Source: Reticulascus tulasneorum (Eukaryota > Ascomycota > Sordariomycetes > Glomerellales > Reticulascaceae). Taken from it: a stretch of 64,000 bases of DNA. The notes under the pieces were generated by a model. It ran no database searches and was not told where the DNA came from. It saw only the letters and a program-made list of their open reading frames with translations. A program made the translations under genes and the position numbers. Location of the stretch: NCBI GenBank assembly GCA_001557505.1, contig LSAX01000010.1:620001-684000 (forward strand). Reading direction: 5' to 3'. Shown piece by piece: positions 1 through 11,275 of the stretch (positions within the stretch are counted from its first letter, which is position 1; every line of letters begins with the position of its first letter).

Positions 1-779
1 TCGACGTTTCGCTGTTGCGATTGCCCGTCTGATGTTGTGGTGTTCGTCATACCGGGACTGTTGGCTGTCGTGCCTTTGCGGGGAAGCCCACCACGGTTGG
101 GTAGACTGTGCAAGTTATGCTTCGAGATCAATAGCAAAGGAGATGGCTGCGTTGTAAACGACAGATTAAATTGCGGTGAGACTCCAGTAGTCTCAAAATG
201 AAATGCACTTGATGGTGTGTAAAGCTGGAGGAGCATTCCATGAAATCGGGATTGTTCGTCCAGGGAAAGGGGTCGGTTCAGATATTGCCTGTCTACACCG
301 CCCATATTTAAGGCGTAAGATCGGTGCTATTGTCATGCCGTCAGCACACGATCGATGGCCTAGGGCTGCCAGGGTAAAGTTGCATCGCCTAAAAATAAGC
401 TCTTGAAGTACCTAACCGGGGGCTAAGTAATGCGCCACGGGTTTCACTCACCTTCGTTTCAAGTTGGTCCAAGCCTGCGCGTATGCCACGACGGGTATCA
501 ACTTCATCCCTATCATGAAAGAGATTTGATCAAAGATATCAAGGCAGCAGACTGGCTCTGATAGTAATCTTTAATGAGCATGTGAGTAAGAATATCCGAT
601 AACTTAGGATTCCACTTTCTTGGCAGCTTTGCTCTGCAGATGCACCTAGTGTATGAACAACTGACACCAAGACCGCCAAGTCAAACCATACAGGAAGATT
701 CAAGCGCAAAGAACAGGCAAACCCTTGTCGAAGATGTCCAAAAAGTTCTTCTTCTCTAAATACAAGCCAAAGTCCAAAG
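1..779. other. Intergenic, no gene seen
   Basis: Open frames here are short and carry no recognisable motif or signal peptide. It lies downstream of the minus-strand metalloprotease gene that ends at 780. Confidence 0.5.
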
Positions 780-2209
780 TCACATCACTTCCACAACCGA
801 AAAGCGACGGCGATGTGCAGCACGAAATCGTGCTATGATTGGGGCTCCCACGATTATGTTGTTCAGTTCCGTTGGAGGATCAGCCGCAGAGGGGAGCCCT
901 TCTACGTGTCCATCCTCAAAAGACACCATGCCGGTGCTCCAGAATGTTGGTCCTCCATCTGGATTCTGCTGTGTGTTTTCGATTTGGAGGTTCAAGGCTA
1001 TCTTCGTCAATATTCGCTATACAACGGACTTCGCACAGACTTTGACACGTACCGAAAACCAACATCACGTAGCAGTCTGCCATGTTTTCGGTGTCGAGGC
1101 CACCAGCTCTAAAGTTTGCACAGTTGCCCCATCCATAATGTTTTCCTCCTCCAGCCAGTCTCCGAGGCGCATCAATGATCTTCTTGTTGCCCTCACCATC
1201 AATCGCTAAGAAAGTGAACATTAGCTGACATCCAAGCAAGACAGCGCTGGTAAGGCTTATCATACTTCCTCCAGCCCAATGAACGAGCTATAGAACTTGT
1301 CAGTCACGGCCTTGATCGGCGGTGAATTGAGATAGATTCCAATTCACAGTTCCAATGACATACCTCATGCAAAAATCCCTTGGCAGTGGGTCGAATCAGG
1401 TCCAGATGATTTCGACCTTGAAGCACTCCCTCTTGTCTTATTCGCGAAAGCGGTCTTTTATCGTAGATGGCACTATCGGTCCTGGGGTCGTATTCATCCG
1501 AATGTATAAAGATGTGGCACTGCCAAGAGCAGTCTATCGTGCCACTCGCTGCTTCTACCGATGGTCCTGTACCAAACTGATTGTCATTATTGCAGAACCG
1601 TGAATCGTCTCCCAGGTAAGAACGTACCAATGACAGCATAAGAGTTTGTTACACCAGGTGTTAGACCCGTAGGAAACGGTTGTAAATACACCTTGAGTTG
1701 CTCTGTTGCATCTGGGTCGCTGAGATCATCTGGGAAATAGATGAAATCCTCATCATAATAAAGTCCGCGGCCTTGATCCCATACTATATGATCTTCTGCG
1801 CAATAGAATGTAACAACATCAGGATCATCGTGAACTTTAGATATTCTTTTGAGAATTCCTGGGCACAAGTGTAAGCCAAGATAAATACAGGGGCTGGTTT
1901 CTCGCCCACAGAGTTGGCTCACCGATGACGGTCTCCAAATGGGACTGGTCGAAAAGAGGCGCATATGCGGCAGTGACATAATCTAATGGTTGAATGATTT
2001 TCAGAAGAGCCGCTGTTCTAACAGTCATTATTCAAAATTCATTTAGTCACAATCAGATTCCAAACCGCACCATTGACGAGGTTAATTGCCTCAAGAGCAC
2101 CAGCTCTGAGTGCAGCGAGAGCTATGGGGTCGTCACACACATAATCCACAGTGGCGAGGGCACAATGAAGGCCGAAGAAGAGAAGGAGAATTGGCTTGAG
2201 AACAAACAT
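780..2209 (-). CDS. Secreted HExxH zinc metalloprotease (M35/aspzincin-like), seven exons
   Basis: Modelled exons are 2071-2209, 1923-2012, 1628-1858, 1364-1554, 1266-1287, 1053-1205 and 780-997, joined by six GT-AG introns of 55-76 nt. The total is 1044 nt, giving 347 aa, and phase closes at every junction. Residues 1-19 form a hydrophobic signal peptide (MFVLKPILLLFFGLHCALA), so secretion is likely. The zinc site reads HELVHW at residues 216-221. It is assembled across an intron, with HE ending exon 4 and LVHW opening the 22-nt exon 5. It is followed by GGTID, resembling the GTxD part of the deuterolysin aspzincin signature, then a YGWGNC segment typical of fungal M35-like secreted peptidases. 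The family assignment is inference; the HExxH motif and signal peptide are seen directly. The start is the ATG immediately before the hydrophobic stretch. It could also be a catalytically divergent zincin. The next gene upstream is divergent, about 2 kb away. Confidence 0.72.
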
Positions 2210-4198
2210 TTTCAGATGATCTGTTTCAAAATGACTCGGAGTTTTGAAAGACGTCAATAGGGGGGAGTAAGAAATCCAAGGGCACAAAGGCAATATATGG
2301 CTGATTACAGCTTTTCATTATTGATTCCACAGGATTACTACAGTCTTACTGTTAAGCCCTTGCGCTCCGAAAGCTTTTGAAGTTGGGCGAAGCGAAGTTG
2401 GAGATCGTGGCACCCATTCTTCTAATTCCTGTTGGGTAGTCAACACTCGTTTTAGAAAGTCGCCCACACCTACGTGAGCTTGCACTTCCAACTTCAGAAT
2501 TGCAATCGGGTGGCAATGTTGGGCAATCGCTGTTGACTTGTCATGCATGAGTAAGAGACCACGGAAGTCATGGCAGCACACCAACAGAAGTTGGCCCACA
2601 TGGTTCTTTCAACCCTCGACCTCTATTTGCGTCATAATGCCTAATTAATAGGTGTATTTAATCTTCCCGGGAGTTATATCCAACACTTCAGTGTCGTGGT
2701 TGTCATGTCCGTCAATTTGTTGGCTAAGCGGAAAGCGGCCTACCAATATTATCCAACGAACGGGGGTTCTTCACGAGAGTTCAATCGATCACATCCCCAG
2801 CACAGCCCCGGACACATGCAGCAGCCTGCTTGTTGGACCGTTTAAAGGGGCAGTCGAAGCTTGGTGTTGGTCAAGTCGCGTTGGAAATAGTGTCAATGTG
2901 CTTGAATGAAAGAACATTTTACCTCAAATAACAGCTGTGGACATCGAACCGACCCCATTGTTCCACAGCGCAAAGCGACTTGGGGTCCTTTACTTGGTAA
3001 TTGCTGACTCTGATGCTGCTGGTAGCAACTTGCAACGAGATTTCGAGTTTCTGAAGTAGTGTACCCCGTTGATGGCCATGTGACTGTCGAATAATCCAGC
3101 CATCCCTCGCGCTGTCGCTGCCACACTCATGTTCAATATTTAAAAATACACCCAACAAGGGGGTGTCTAATTCCAAGGCCGACAAGATTCACCACCATCA
3201 GTCTCTTCCCAAAAACGACCTTTGTAAGACTCATGGCTGGTTCTGGCCGGTTCAAGCATGGCACACACTTTGAGACCGGGCAGCACCCGACACTACTTGG
3301 CGGGAGTCAACTTGAGCCAACCTACATTCTTGCTGCAGAAAGAGAAGGTTGAAAGATTCTATTTTTGAGTCTCGCTGGTGGCAACCTCATTTCAACTTTG
3401 GTGACAACGAAGATGTTCGGTGTTGAGATATTGGGATAGACGGTTGTTGGTCTGCAGTCGACGCTGTATTTACATGAGTGCCAACCTTGGGGGGTTCAGA
3501 AGCATTGCGCGGCTCATCGGGGGCCAGGACAATTTCTGGCCCCCTTAGGCACTGTTTCATCTACCGCGCGACTAATTTAGAACATTCTTTCAATTTTAAT
3601 GCCACTCTTCAGCCACACCAGCTACGGCACCAATTCGCGTTGGCAGTTGAACCACCGCAAAAGTTTCGACTGCAGGTTGGCTGCAATTTGGGGGCTCTTC
3701 TGGCACATAATGCCAACAGGTTTGAAATCTCAAGGTAACTATCAAGCTTCCATGCTTTTAAATTTCAAGTTGGTGTTAGCTGTGTAAGCATGGCATGTAT
3801 ACCTTACCTTGCTCACTCCTGTGCATAAAGGGTAAAATATCAGTTGGACCAACAGTTGCCGAGTGAGCTGCAGATCTATCCACATCGGCACATTACTATC
3901 TTGTATTGATCTTGGATTTCAGCCAACAAGCCGTGGCGCACACACCGTTATTTTCGTTGAGGGGCAGGTTGCCAGAGTGGCATGCCAAGGACCAACCCCG
4001 GACAGACATGGGTTAACGTCTAACAGCTGATAACACCAACCACAATGCAGCCCGACTTCAGCAGAGTTCACAGATTCGCCTACTTTGCCATGGCTATTAA
4101 GAGGCAGTTCGCCCTCCACTCAGCCAAATCAGTGGCAGAACGGCATTCCCCATGTACCATCCACATCCGACTGCCGCAAGATCATACTAGTGCACAAA
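2210..4198. other. Divergent intergenic region, no gene seen
   Basis: About 2 kb between two divergently transcribed secreted-protein genes. Frames are short, overlap on both strands and show no domain, signal peptide or splice-linked coding pattern. Confidence 0.5.
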
Positions 4199-6051
4199 AT
4201 GGTTTCCTTTCAATATCCACTCCTGCTACTGCTTCAGCTCTCCATTGCAACAGCTGCTGTACCACCCTCCCCAGCATCTTCTCTCAAGACTCTGGCAACG
4301 CCTATAGCCACTCTTCCTCCCGTATCCCGGGGGTCAGCAACCAACGGTGAAGATACGCATCGGGATAGAGACGCAGCGATTCACGATCGAGCCGACCTGT
4401 CAGAGCGTCAGCAATATGTGTTTGTCTTTTGCCCTGAAGAGATGGGCGCAGAGCCACAAGCTTGCTCAGAGTGCGCAGGCGACACCAAGGTTCGCGGTCG
4501 ATGTGACAGGTTTCTTCCCAGAGGCCGGCCAGGCAATGGCGAGTATTGCAAATGCATGCATGATGGAGTCGACGATCCCGACCCGCAAAGAGTGGTCACA
4601 ACTGTCGTCAACGGTGAAACTGCCATCGGGACATACGAGCCTCTGACATTGACACAATACTCCAATTTAAGGGCTAGCACTACGGTAACCATTAGCCAAG
4701 ACGTGACATCCACTGCAAGCGGTGGCAGCACTCTCAAGACTGCGGCAGTCGTTATTTTTGCAGGAGGAATTTGCTGGTGGCTGGCCTGTAAGTAGTCGCG
4801 TATACAATCTCGGTTTTATCGATGATGGTACGGACGCATGCTGATCTTCTTTTCAATAGCTAGTTCAGGATCTACTGCGGCAGTTGTAGCATTGCAACCG
4901 CCCAAAGAACAACCAGAAGAGTCGAAGAAGGACGATAAGAAATGCAAGAAGAATCCTAAAGAAGATTGCGAGAATTGCGGCGGCGCCAACAGCGTTGGGC
5001 TGTGTCAGTCGGGAGAGATGGCGGGCTGTCCTTGTGAACAGAAGCAGAAGTGCCAAGCTAAACCGCCACGATGCGCGGACGCGTCATGCATTGGTGATGT
5101 GTGTCACCCATAGCTCGCTGATACCGAACTTGACTGACGATTTCCTAGGGATCATCACGATGCACGAAAGCCGGCGGGAATAAAGGATGTGTTTGCTGCC
5201 CTGACCAAGCTCCGGAATGTAGCCACGCAGACTGCAAGGGAAACACCCGCGCAACCTGTACGGCGAACAAATGGAATGGATGCAGCTGCAACTGGTCTTC
5301 AGATGGAACGGTCCTAGTGGAAGACCGCAGCAAGTATGCGATTCCTCCAACCCAAGCCCAGCGTGACGCTTGGGCAGATCTTGTTTTCAAAAGGATCTGG
5401 GGCGGCGATTTGAACAACGTGCCTGGATTTCGCGAACCAAAACCAGAAACACCAAAAGATCCAGAACCAGCTCAGCCGTGGTCTACACAGGAATTCCATT
5501 GCACGAACAAAGATCGGATCAATGTTACGACTCTCCCCCAAGAGCTGCTGTTCGACGAAATAAACAAATACTGTTCCAACGGGTCGTTCCGACCAGCAAA
5601 CAGCTGCGACGGCAAGGCCCATGCGGGGATGTTGTTCTCCGACACCTGTGTACCAACCGTCATGAATCTCGTGTATGAAGCCGGCCTGAAGGGAGCTGCC
5701 CTCGCCACTCACCTGGTGTTTACCATTCAATCCTCCGTTGGGTCTTTCGTGGTTGACGAACCAGGGTGCAGGCGTGGTTTCGAATACATCATTACAGCCT
5801 GTACGGAGAAGGAGGTGAAAGATAAGCAGGTCTACAAGTTCGGCGGCACACATGTTGCACTCAGCCCAACTGGTTCGGTTTTCTTTTGGTTATCGATCAC
5901 TAAGGGGGACTCCGGAATCAAATCCGCAGAGCTGCCGGACAAGAAACCGAAAGAAAAGAGGTTGGCGGAAGCAGGACAGCGGCCTGGTAATATGAACGGT
6001 CCAGTACGCCAGGAAGCTGGACATCGGATGTCGCTCCCAAAGGGCAATTGA
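4199..6051 (+). CDS. Cysteine-rich secreted or membrane-anchored protein, unknown function
   Basis: Exons 4199-4787, 4860-5098 and 5149-6051 give 576 aa. The start at MVSFQYPLLLLLQ was chosen because a signal peptide follows it (residues 1 to about 20). Residues about 95-125 carry a first Cys cluster. Residues about 183-210 are hydrophobic and may be a membrane segment. Residues about 225-310 hold Cys-dense repeats of the type CxxC, GCPC, GCVCC and GCSC, with regular spacing suggesting disulfide-rich modules. The C-terminal 240 residues contain a further Cys-poor domain with conserved-looking Cys pairs. The second intron donor was set at GTGTGT (5099) because the nearer GTGATG site would give a stop after the junction. 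I do not recognise the family. The architecture is compatible with a cell-surface or effector-like protein, but that is inference. Confidence 0.68.
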
Positions 6052-6680
6052 AAGTTTGTCCAAGTTCTGCAGGCTCATTATCTGGCAATCATGGAAAGTG
6101 ACGGAGATTAGTGCTTGATATTGATCGTAGTTTCACGTTCCCACATCCCTTTTTGGAAATGATTTATATACCTAGGTTCCGAAACGAAACCAAATGGCGT
6201 CTTGTGACAAGGGATATCGAGTTTCTCATGGGTTCCATATTCTCAGGAGGCATGGCAATGGGCATTTCGTGATGTGTTAGTGGAATTGCCACCACTGATC
6301 TCTCGTAGCTCTCGCAGACCTGCCTCACGAGGTTTATTGATCAGGATATGAAGTGCAATTGCTATTAGTACATAATTCCTTAGTCGGATCCCTCGTGTTC
6401 CCAAATCACGAGAATACTGGACTGGCCATTTTCTCGGCGGTCACGGCGCCTTGTCGCAGACAGGCATAACCAGTGGCATCCCCAATCGAGACCCGTGGGC
6501 TGCTAACAATCCAGAACATACCAAAATCATCTCCAGTGCCCTGCCTACGCTGTAGTTTTCATCCAAAACCATGATATTCGTACAACTACACCTAGATGAC
6601 TAACTGCGAGCCACGGTAGAAAGCTATTCTCACTCCTCGTAAGGCCACCAGTCCCATTCCATTCGTATTATATTCGCGGC
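6052..6680. other. Convergent intergenic region
   Basis: 3' flanks of the Cys-rich gene (+) and the ankyrin gene (-). No coding pattern or repeat was seen. Confidence 0.5.
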
Positions 6681-8063
6681 TCATACCTTCGGGTTGATCC
6701 AAACCCTGATCTCATGCAGTGCTTTCCCGAGAGACCCCCCAAGACGTACCAAAATCTCAAAGATCTGCTCCGGGATGAAGGTGACGAACCAAATCAAGAA
6801 TCGCATAAGCCACCAAAACAACTCCCCGAGAAATCCAAACATGGCGCGGAGCACTTTATATGACAGTTCCCCAAAGGCCTCAATAGAAGACCAGACGGCC
6901 TTCGGGAACCCCACGAAGATCGCGTGCAAAACGTTGCAGAACCCGTTCCAAACGTCCTTCAATGTGATGTTCCGGAAAAAGTCGGCCACCGCCGCGAGGA
7001 TCGTGTGCACGAATGAGGCTGCGCGGCCAAAAAATGTGGCAACCGCTCCACCAATCTTTTTGGCGGTCGCCCAGAGCCAGTGACCAGCGAGCTTCAGCGC
7101 CCCGGGAATCGCCCTGAGAAACTTCCAGATCTCTTTTGGGACAGCCTTGATCGCCTTCCATGTGCCCTTAGCAACTCTCTTGACGCGACCCGGAAGCGCA
7201 AGGGCCTGTTTCTTGCACCACCCACCGAAGCGGTTCTTGTTCTTCCAAGCCCATTTCGACCCGTCTCTGATAGGCAGGACAATGAGATACTTTGGAATCC
7301 AGTACACGATAGCCTTTGGCAAATACCAGAACAAACACTTGCCAAATAAGTAAATTCCCTTCAACGCTTTTCGTATTCGCTTCATGGCTTTGTCATGGTG
7401 TGTTTTCCAACGGCGCCACTCTCCTCCCCGTCGTATTGGCAGATAGTCGACGATTTCTCTGTGACCGTTATCGGCGGCGAGCCGCAGCGCCATCTGGCCA
7501 TCGGGAGCGATCATCGAATCATCGGCTCCGCACTCCTCCATCAGCAGCTTGACCAGGGCAAGATTTCCCTTGCTGGCGGCCAGTTGCAATGCGGTGCGCT
7601 CTTGGCCGCCATGCCGCTTCCGTCCATCAACAAATCCATACCCGTTGATCTCAGCGCCAAGATCAACCAGGGTCCGTAGGGCAGTCGCGTTCCCAGCATC
7701 CACGGCTGCAAGGAGCGGTGTTCTGCCCATCCAGTCCATGACATCTGGACTGACTAGGCCTTGCTGGACCATTGCGACGATGACCTCTGTCTTCTTGGAT
7801 TGAATGGCGGAGTAGAACGAGGTGATGATGCCAACATGCGTATGATATAGAGTCTGATCCACGTCCGATAATGCATGGACTATCCTGTAATCGCCGTTGG
7901 TGTCAAAACCTGGATGCCGAGTTATGGGTAGTTGAAGATCAGTCGACCGGTCTCGAACGGATTCGGCCCAAGCTTGCAAGCCCCCTTCATCGGTCTCGGT
8001 GTACGGAGGAACCCACTCATCTCCCGGTGGCCGAGGAAGAAATTCGTCCGGGGTGATGCTCAT
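6681..8063 (-). CDS. Ankyrin-repeat protein with hydrophobic amphipathic C-terminal half
   Basis: A single exon of 460 aa. Residues about 80-210 contain three to four ankyrin-type units, with signatures such as GRTPLLAAVDAGN, RTALQLAASKGNLALVKLL and GQMALRLAADNGHREIVDYL. Residues about 225-330 are rich in Lys/Trp and basic (repeated WK and KAI blocks). Residues about 330-450 are dominated by Trp/Phe/Leu/Val segments such as LFWWLMRFLIWFVTFIP that could be membrane-inserting or amphipathic helices. Ankyrin repeats mediate protein-protein contacts; the tail suggests membrane association. No catalytic domain is visible. The divergent membrane-protein gene begins about 860 bp away. A signalling or scaffold role is a guess only. 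Confidence 0.75.
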   Translation of the reverse strand: MSITPDEFLPRPPGDEWVPPYTETDEGGLQAWAESVRDRSTDLQLPITRHPGFDTNGDYRIVHALSDVDQTLYHTHVGIITSFYSAIQSKKTEVIVAMVQQGLVSPDVMDWMGRTPLLAAVDAGNATALRTLVDLGAEINGYGFVDGRKRHGGQERTALQLAASKGNLALVKLLMEECGADDSMIAPDGQMALRLAADNGHREIVDYLPIRRGGEWRRWKTHHDKAMKRIRKALKGIYLFGKCLFWYLPKAIVYWIPKYLIVLPIRDGSKWAWKNKNRFGGWCKKQALALPGRVKRVAKGTWKAIKAVPKEIWKFLRAIPGALKLAGHWLWATAKKIGGAVATFFGRAASFVHTILAAVADFFRNITLKDVWNGFCNVLHAIFVGFPKAVWSSIEAFGELSYKVLRAMFGFLGELFWWLMRFLIWFVTFIPEQIFEILVRLGGSLGKALHEIRVWINPKV

Positions 8064-8920
8064 GGTGAATATGTGTGTGATGGGAGTGATTAACCACGGG
8101 GAGTTAAACCCAGATTTAAAAGATGTATGATGTTAGTAAATTAGGTGCGATATTGATCATATAAAAGCATCATGATGATTGTGTCCCGTGCATGCGCATA
8201 TATACTCCAAGTGACTCTATGGGATTGATGTCGTGGAAATCTTCCGAGCGACACGTTCCGACTCAGCCTCACACTAAAATATTGGTGGAGGGAGCCACGG
8301 GAGCCTACCGAGGCACCGAAGACGTGGCTTGAACGAGGTAGCAAATAGTTTGTCAATGCCACTCATTTACCCATGCTGAAGCTTGCCCAAAAGCGGCCAT
8401 GACAGCGATCACAAGGCGCCGAATAGAAAGGCTGAGACGCATGCCAGAGCAATAAACCTCGGGCGGTTGAAACCCTGCGTCAATTGAGAACCAAAAGAAA
8501 ACATGTGGAAATACCGTCTATTAGGCATCCGATGCAGCCTGAAGCGATGGAGCTTCAAATTATCATCAGAGCGGAAGTTCGCTGCGGCCCCGGAGACAGT
8601 AAGGTCTGCCCCCCCACTAATTAGCTAGTCTCATCTGGCCAATTCAACGGAATTGTTGCTGGGTTCGTGCCTCAGTAATTAGGAGGGCCCAGTGTTGATC
8701 TTTCGTTGGCCTGTGATTCTTTCAGGCGGAGCCACGAATCCTGGCTCCTCAGCAATCGGAGTTTTTCATCCCATCACCACGCAGCCCCTATTTCGTTCGC
8801 ACCCGCGACGTCACTCCATGACTGCGACATAAGAGTCATACCTTATCAGCCAATTCATCACAAATCGCCCTGTTTTCGGTAAGGCCACTGCATCTCATCA
8901 GCAAAGGACCAGATTCTTTT
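8064..8920. promoter_or_regulatory. Shared upstream region of divergent genes
   Basis: About 860 bp between the ankyrin gene (-) and a membrane-protein gene (+), presumably containing both promoters. No specific operator was identified. Confidence 0.4.
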
Positions 8921-9772
8921 GTGACGATGGCTGTCACCTTCCAGCAAGTGGTCTCTTGGCTTTACAGGGCCATTGCCGCAACCATCCTTGGCGGCTGGAG
9001 CCTGTTTGTGCTTGGCCTCACAGCAGCGACGGCACTCAGCAGCGGAAGCGATCTTATTCCTCTCATCGCAAACCCGTCGCTGTTGACCTTCCTCGTGTCT
9101 AGGCTCGTTGTAGTCCTGCGGCCCCCAACCGTTCAGCCGGGAGTCAATGCTAGGACAAACAGCAGCATCGCACACTGGATCGCGAGCGTGGACCATGGCT
9201 CGCCTCACGGTGCCTTTGTACTCCTCATGCTGAGCTTTACCTGGCTATGGCACTTCACACGCGTCCTTTTTGCACTGTTTACACTTACTTTGATTGGCGG
9301 TGTGGCGGCTTTGACCATCTACCTGGATCAAAACAGCGAGGCACAGTCCGCAGATGGAACCACCGCGACCAGTGACCACGGCGGAACTTCAGCAGCTGCG
9401 AACGCCACCAGGGACTTGGTCCCAGTTCTTGAGGAGTTCAACAACAGCACCGGCATCGACCCCGATTTTCTTTTGACCATGGCACCGGCGGGAATGCTCA
9501 TTACCTTTGCGGTCGTCATCTGGGCGGGTTTGATTACTCTGTTCATGTACATTGGTGCGCACACGCTGAACTCGTTGCGCGTGGTCCTGGCTTCGTCTTC
9601 TGAGGACTGGGCTGCCAGAGGTCGCGTGAATCAAATCACCAACACTACTCCGGTGACGAATCAGGTTATACAGCAACTCGGAACATCTACGGGCATCGAG
9701 GGTCCCATCCCCGTCACAGAACGAGTTGGCAGAGCTGAAAGAGTCACGGTCGAAGAGCGGGAGAAGATGTGA
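8921..9772 (+). CDS. Multi-pass membrane protein, unknown function
   Basis: A single exon of 283 aa. The first ATG (8921) is followed two codons later by another ATG, so the start is uncertain by two residues. Hydrophobic segments lie at about residues 15-40, 50-66, 98-140 (long enough for two passes) and 185-212. The polar loop between them (about 143-180) is rich in Ser/Thr/Ala/Asn and has N-glycosylation-type sites. The C-terminal tail (about 225-283) is hydrophilic and ends in a charged EEREKM stretch, probably cytosolic. No transporter or enzyme motif was recognised. Homologues are likely to be lineage-specific fungal proteins. Confidence 0.65.
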   Translation: MTMAVTFQQVVSWLYRAIAATILGGWSLFVLGLTAATALSSGSDLIPLIANPSLLTFLVSRLVVVLRPPTVQPGVNARTNSSIAHWIASVDHGSPHGAFVLLMLSFTWLWHFTRVLFALFTLTLIGGVAALTIYLDQNSEAQSADGTTATSDHGGTSAAANATRDLVPVLEEFNNSTGIDPDFLLTMAPAGMLITFAVVIWAGLITLFMYIGAHTLNSLRVVLASSSEDWAARGRVNQITNTTPVTNQVIQQLGTSTGIEGPIPVTERVGRAERVTVEEREKM

Positions 9773-10636
9773 AGGCACAAGCTAGCTTCAACTCGCACAG
9801 CCGCCGGGATGAATGACGACTGTTTGTCTGGCTGGAGGGCTCGAGATGCTATGCAGCGGTGGGCCTGGATCAATGTCTAGTCCCCCTGCCAGTTGATCGC
9901 GTTCCCAATCAATCGAAGGCCTTCCCGATGGCCTTTCCCATTTCCATCATCTGCACCGCGCGTCACGTTGGATCAAAATGGGTGAGGTGCGGGGTTTGCA
10001 AAAATGCTCCTTCAGTGGGCTAACGCCCTAGAGCTCTAGGGGTGCTTTGAGCGGCCAGATATGAGAATCCACAACCAGGCTTCCACGATGATGTTTGCAG
10101 TGGACGACGGTTCTGACACGTTCGCATTGAGCGCGTTGGAAGACATTTGTGCATTTGAGGATTGTGAGAGATACGTGGCCAATAGGATGGTGCCACGCGA
10201 TTTGAACAGATTGGACCTGTCGATATGTTGGCGTCTGCCACTAACCAGTGCCATCTCAGTCATGCGTGAGGTTTTGGGCGGGCCAATTGAAGCTGTGGCT
10301 CAAGCTGGATCAGTGCGCTTTTTTGGTCAATTCTGTAGAGAAACGCTATGTACCATACTTATCTGACAAGCATTACGTCTGGTGTAAGTCGACAATATGC
10401 TGGCCACTATGCTTGCCAAAAAGAGTGCTTACAGAGCCAGCTCGACTGAGTTTTTCGCAACGCAATTCGGTAATGTCATGCCAACATGGAAAGCGAACTC
10501 CATCCTAAGCTTTATCTTGAATACCTCACGGGATAGCCTGGTACATTGTTGTCAATTTTTATTATTATTGTACTGAATTATTGTACTGAATTATTGTACT
10601 GAGTTCTGTAACTCTTCGCCCTGCATTGCCGGAAGT
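9773..10636. other. Intergenic region with a small tandem repeat at its distal end
   Basis: No gene was recognised; the open frames are short. The 10.56 kb end carries a 13-bp tandem repeat, annotated separately. Confidence 0.5.
10565..10603. repeat. 13-bp tandem repeat, three copies
   Basis: The unit TTATTGTACTGAA is repeated three times head to tail, with the last base of the third copy differing. It lies just 3' of the cupin gene. Confidence 0.85.
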
Positions 10637-11275
10637 CTAATACTTGCCATCTTCACGCACCAGCCCGGCATCCTCATTTTCCTTCTTACTCCTGCGGCTC
10701 CACTCAGGCGGCACATCAATCCCATTCTCCTCCTCCTGGTCGCCCTCCTCCTTCGTCTTGTGCACTGTCGTAGCCTTGTGTTCAGCCGGGCTGTACACGG
10801 TGTATAGAATTAAGGGGGTTGGCCCTGTATTGATGAACTGATGTTGCGTCCCCGCCGGCACGATGACCAGGTCCCCGGCCTTGACCTTTTGCTCCTTGCC
10901 GCCGACCTGCGCCAGCCCCGTGCCAGACGTGAATGTCAGAATCTGGTCAACCGTGTGGACTTCGTCGCCAATGTCACCACCAACGGGCACGGTCATGAGT
11001 ACAAGTTGCGAGTACAGACCAGTGTGGAGGACACGTCGGAATTCGGCGGATGTGGATGGCAGAGCGGTGGTCATGTCAGGGAAATAGGCCATTTCATGCT
11101 TCGGTGGATCCGATGAGGGGGTCTTGAAGGCTGCCATTTTGGTAGAGTACAGACGTTGCGATAGTGCGGGAAGAAGTTGTCGGCGTGGTGAGACTGAATG
11201 GCTCGGTAATGAGGTTCGGGTTGGATGTCGCAGAGCAGAACGTAAGGTCGCGCAATGCTGGATTATCAGGCGCAT
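10637..11275 (-). CDS. Cupin-fold protein with putative mitochondrial presequence
   Basis: A single exon of 212 aa from the ATG at 11275. A longer in-frame ATG at 11587 exists, but that extension has no conserved character. Residues 1-46 are Arg/Ser/His-rich, lack acidic residues and end near RLYSTK, resembling a mitochondrial targeting peptide. A single Cupin_2 domain follows, with GDEVHTVDQILTFTSGTG and the second motif GDLVIVPAGTQHQFINTG. The H-x-D/Q and H-Q-F residues could supply metal ligands. The C-terminal about 45 residues are charged and probably disordered. Small stand-alone cupins include dioxygenases, isomerases and mannose-6-phosphate-isomerase-like proteins, so the reaction cannot be assigned. 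Confidence 0.75.
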   Translation of the reverse strand: MRLIIQHCATLRSALRHPTRTSLPSHSVSPRRQLLPALSQRLYSTKMAAFKTPSSDPPKHEMAYFPDMTTALPSTSAEFRRVLHTGLYSQLVLMTVPVGGDIGDEVHTVDQILTFTSGTGLAQVGGKEQKVKAGDLVIVPAGTQHQFINTGPTPLILYTVYSPAEHKATTVHKTKEEGDQEEENGIDVPPEWSRRSKKENEDAGLVREDGKY

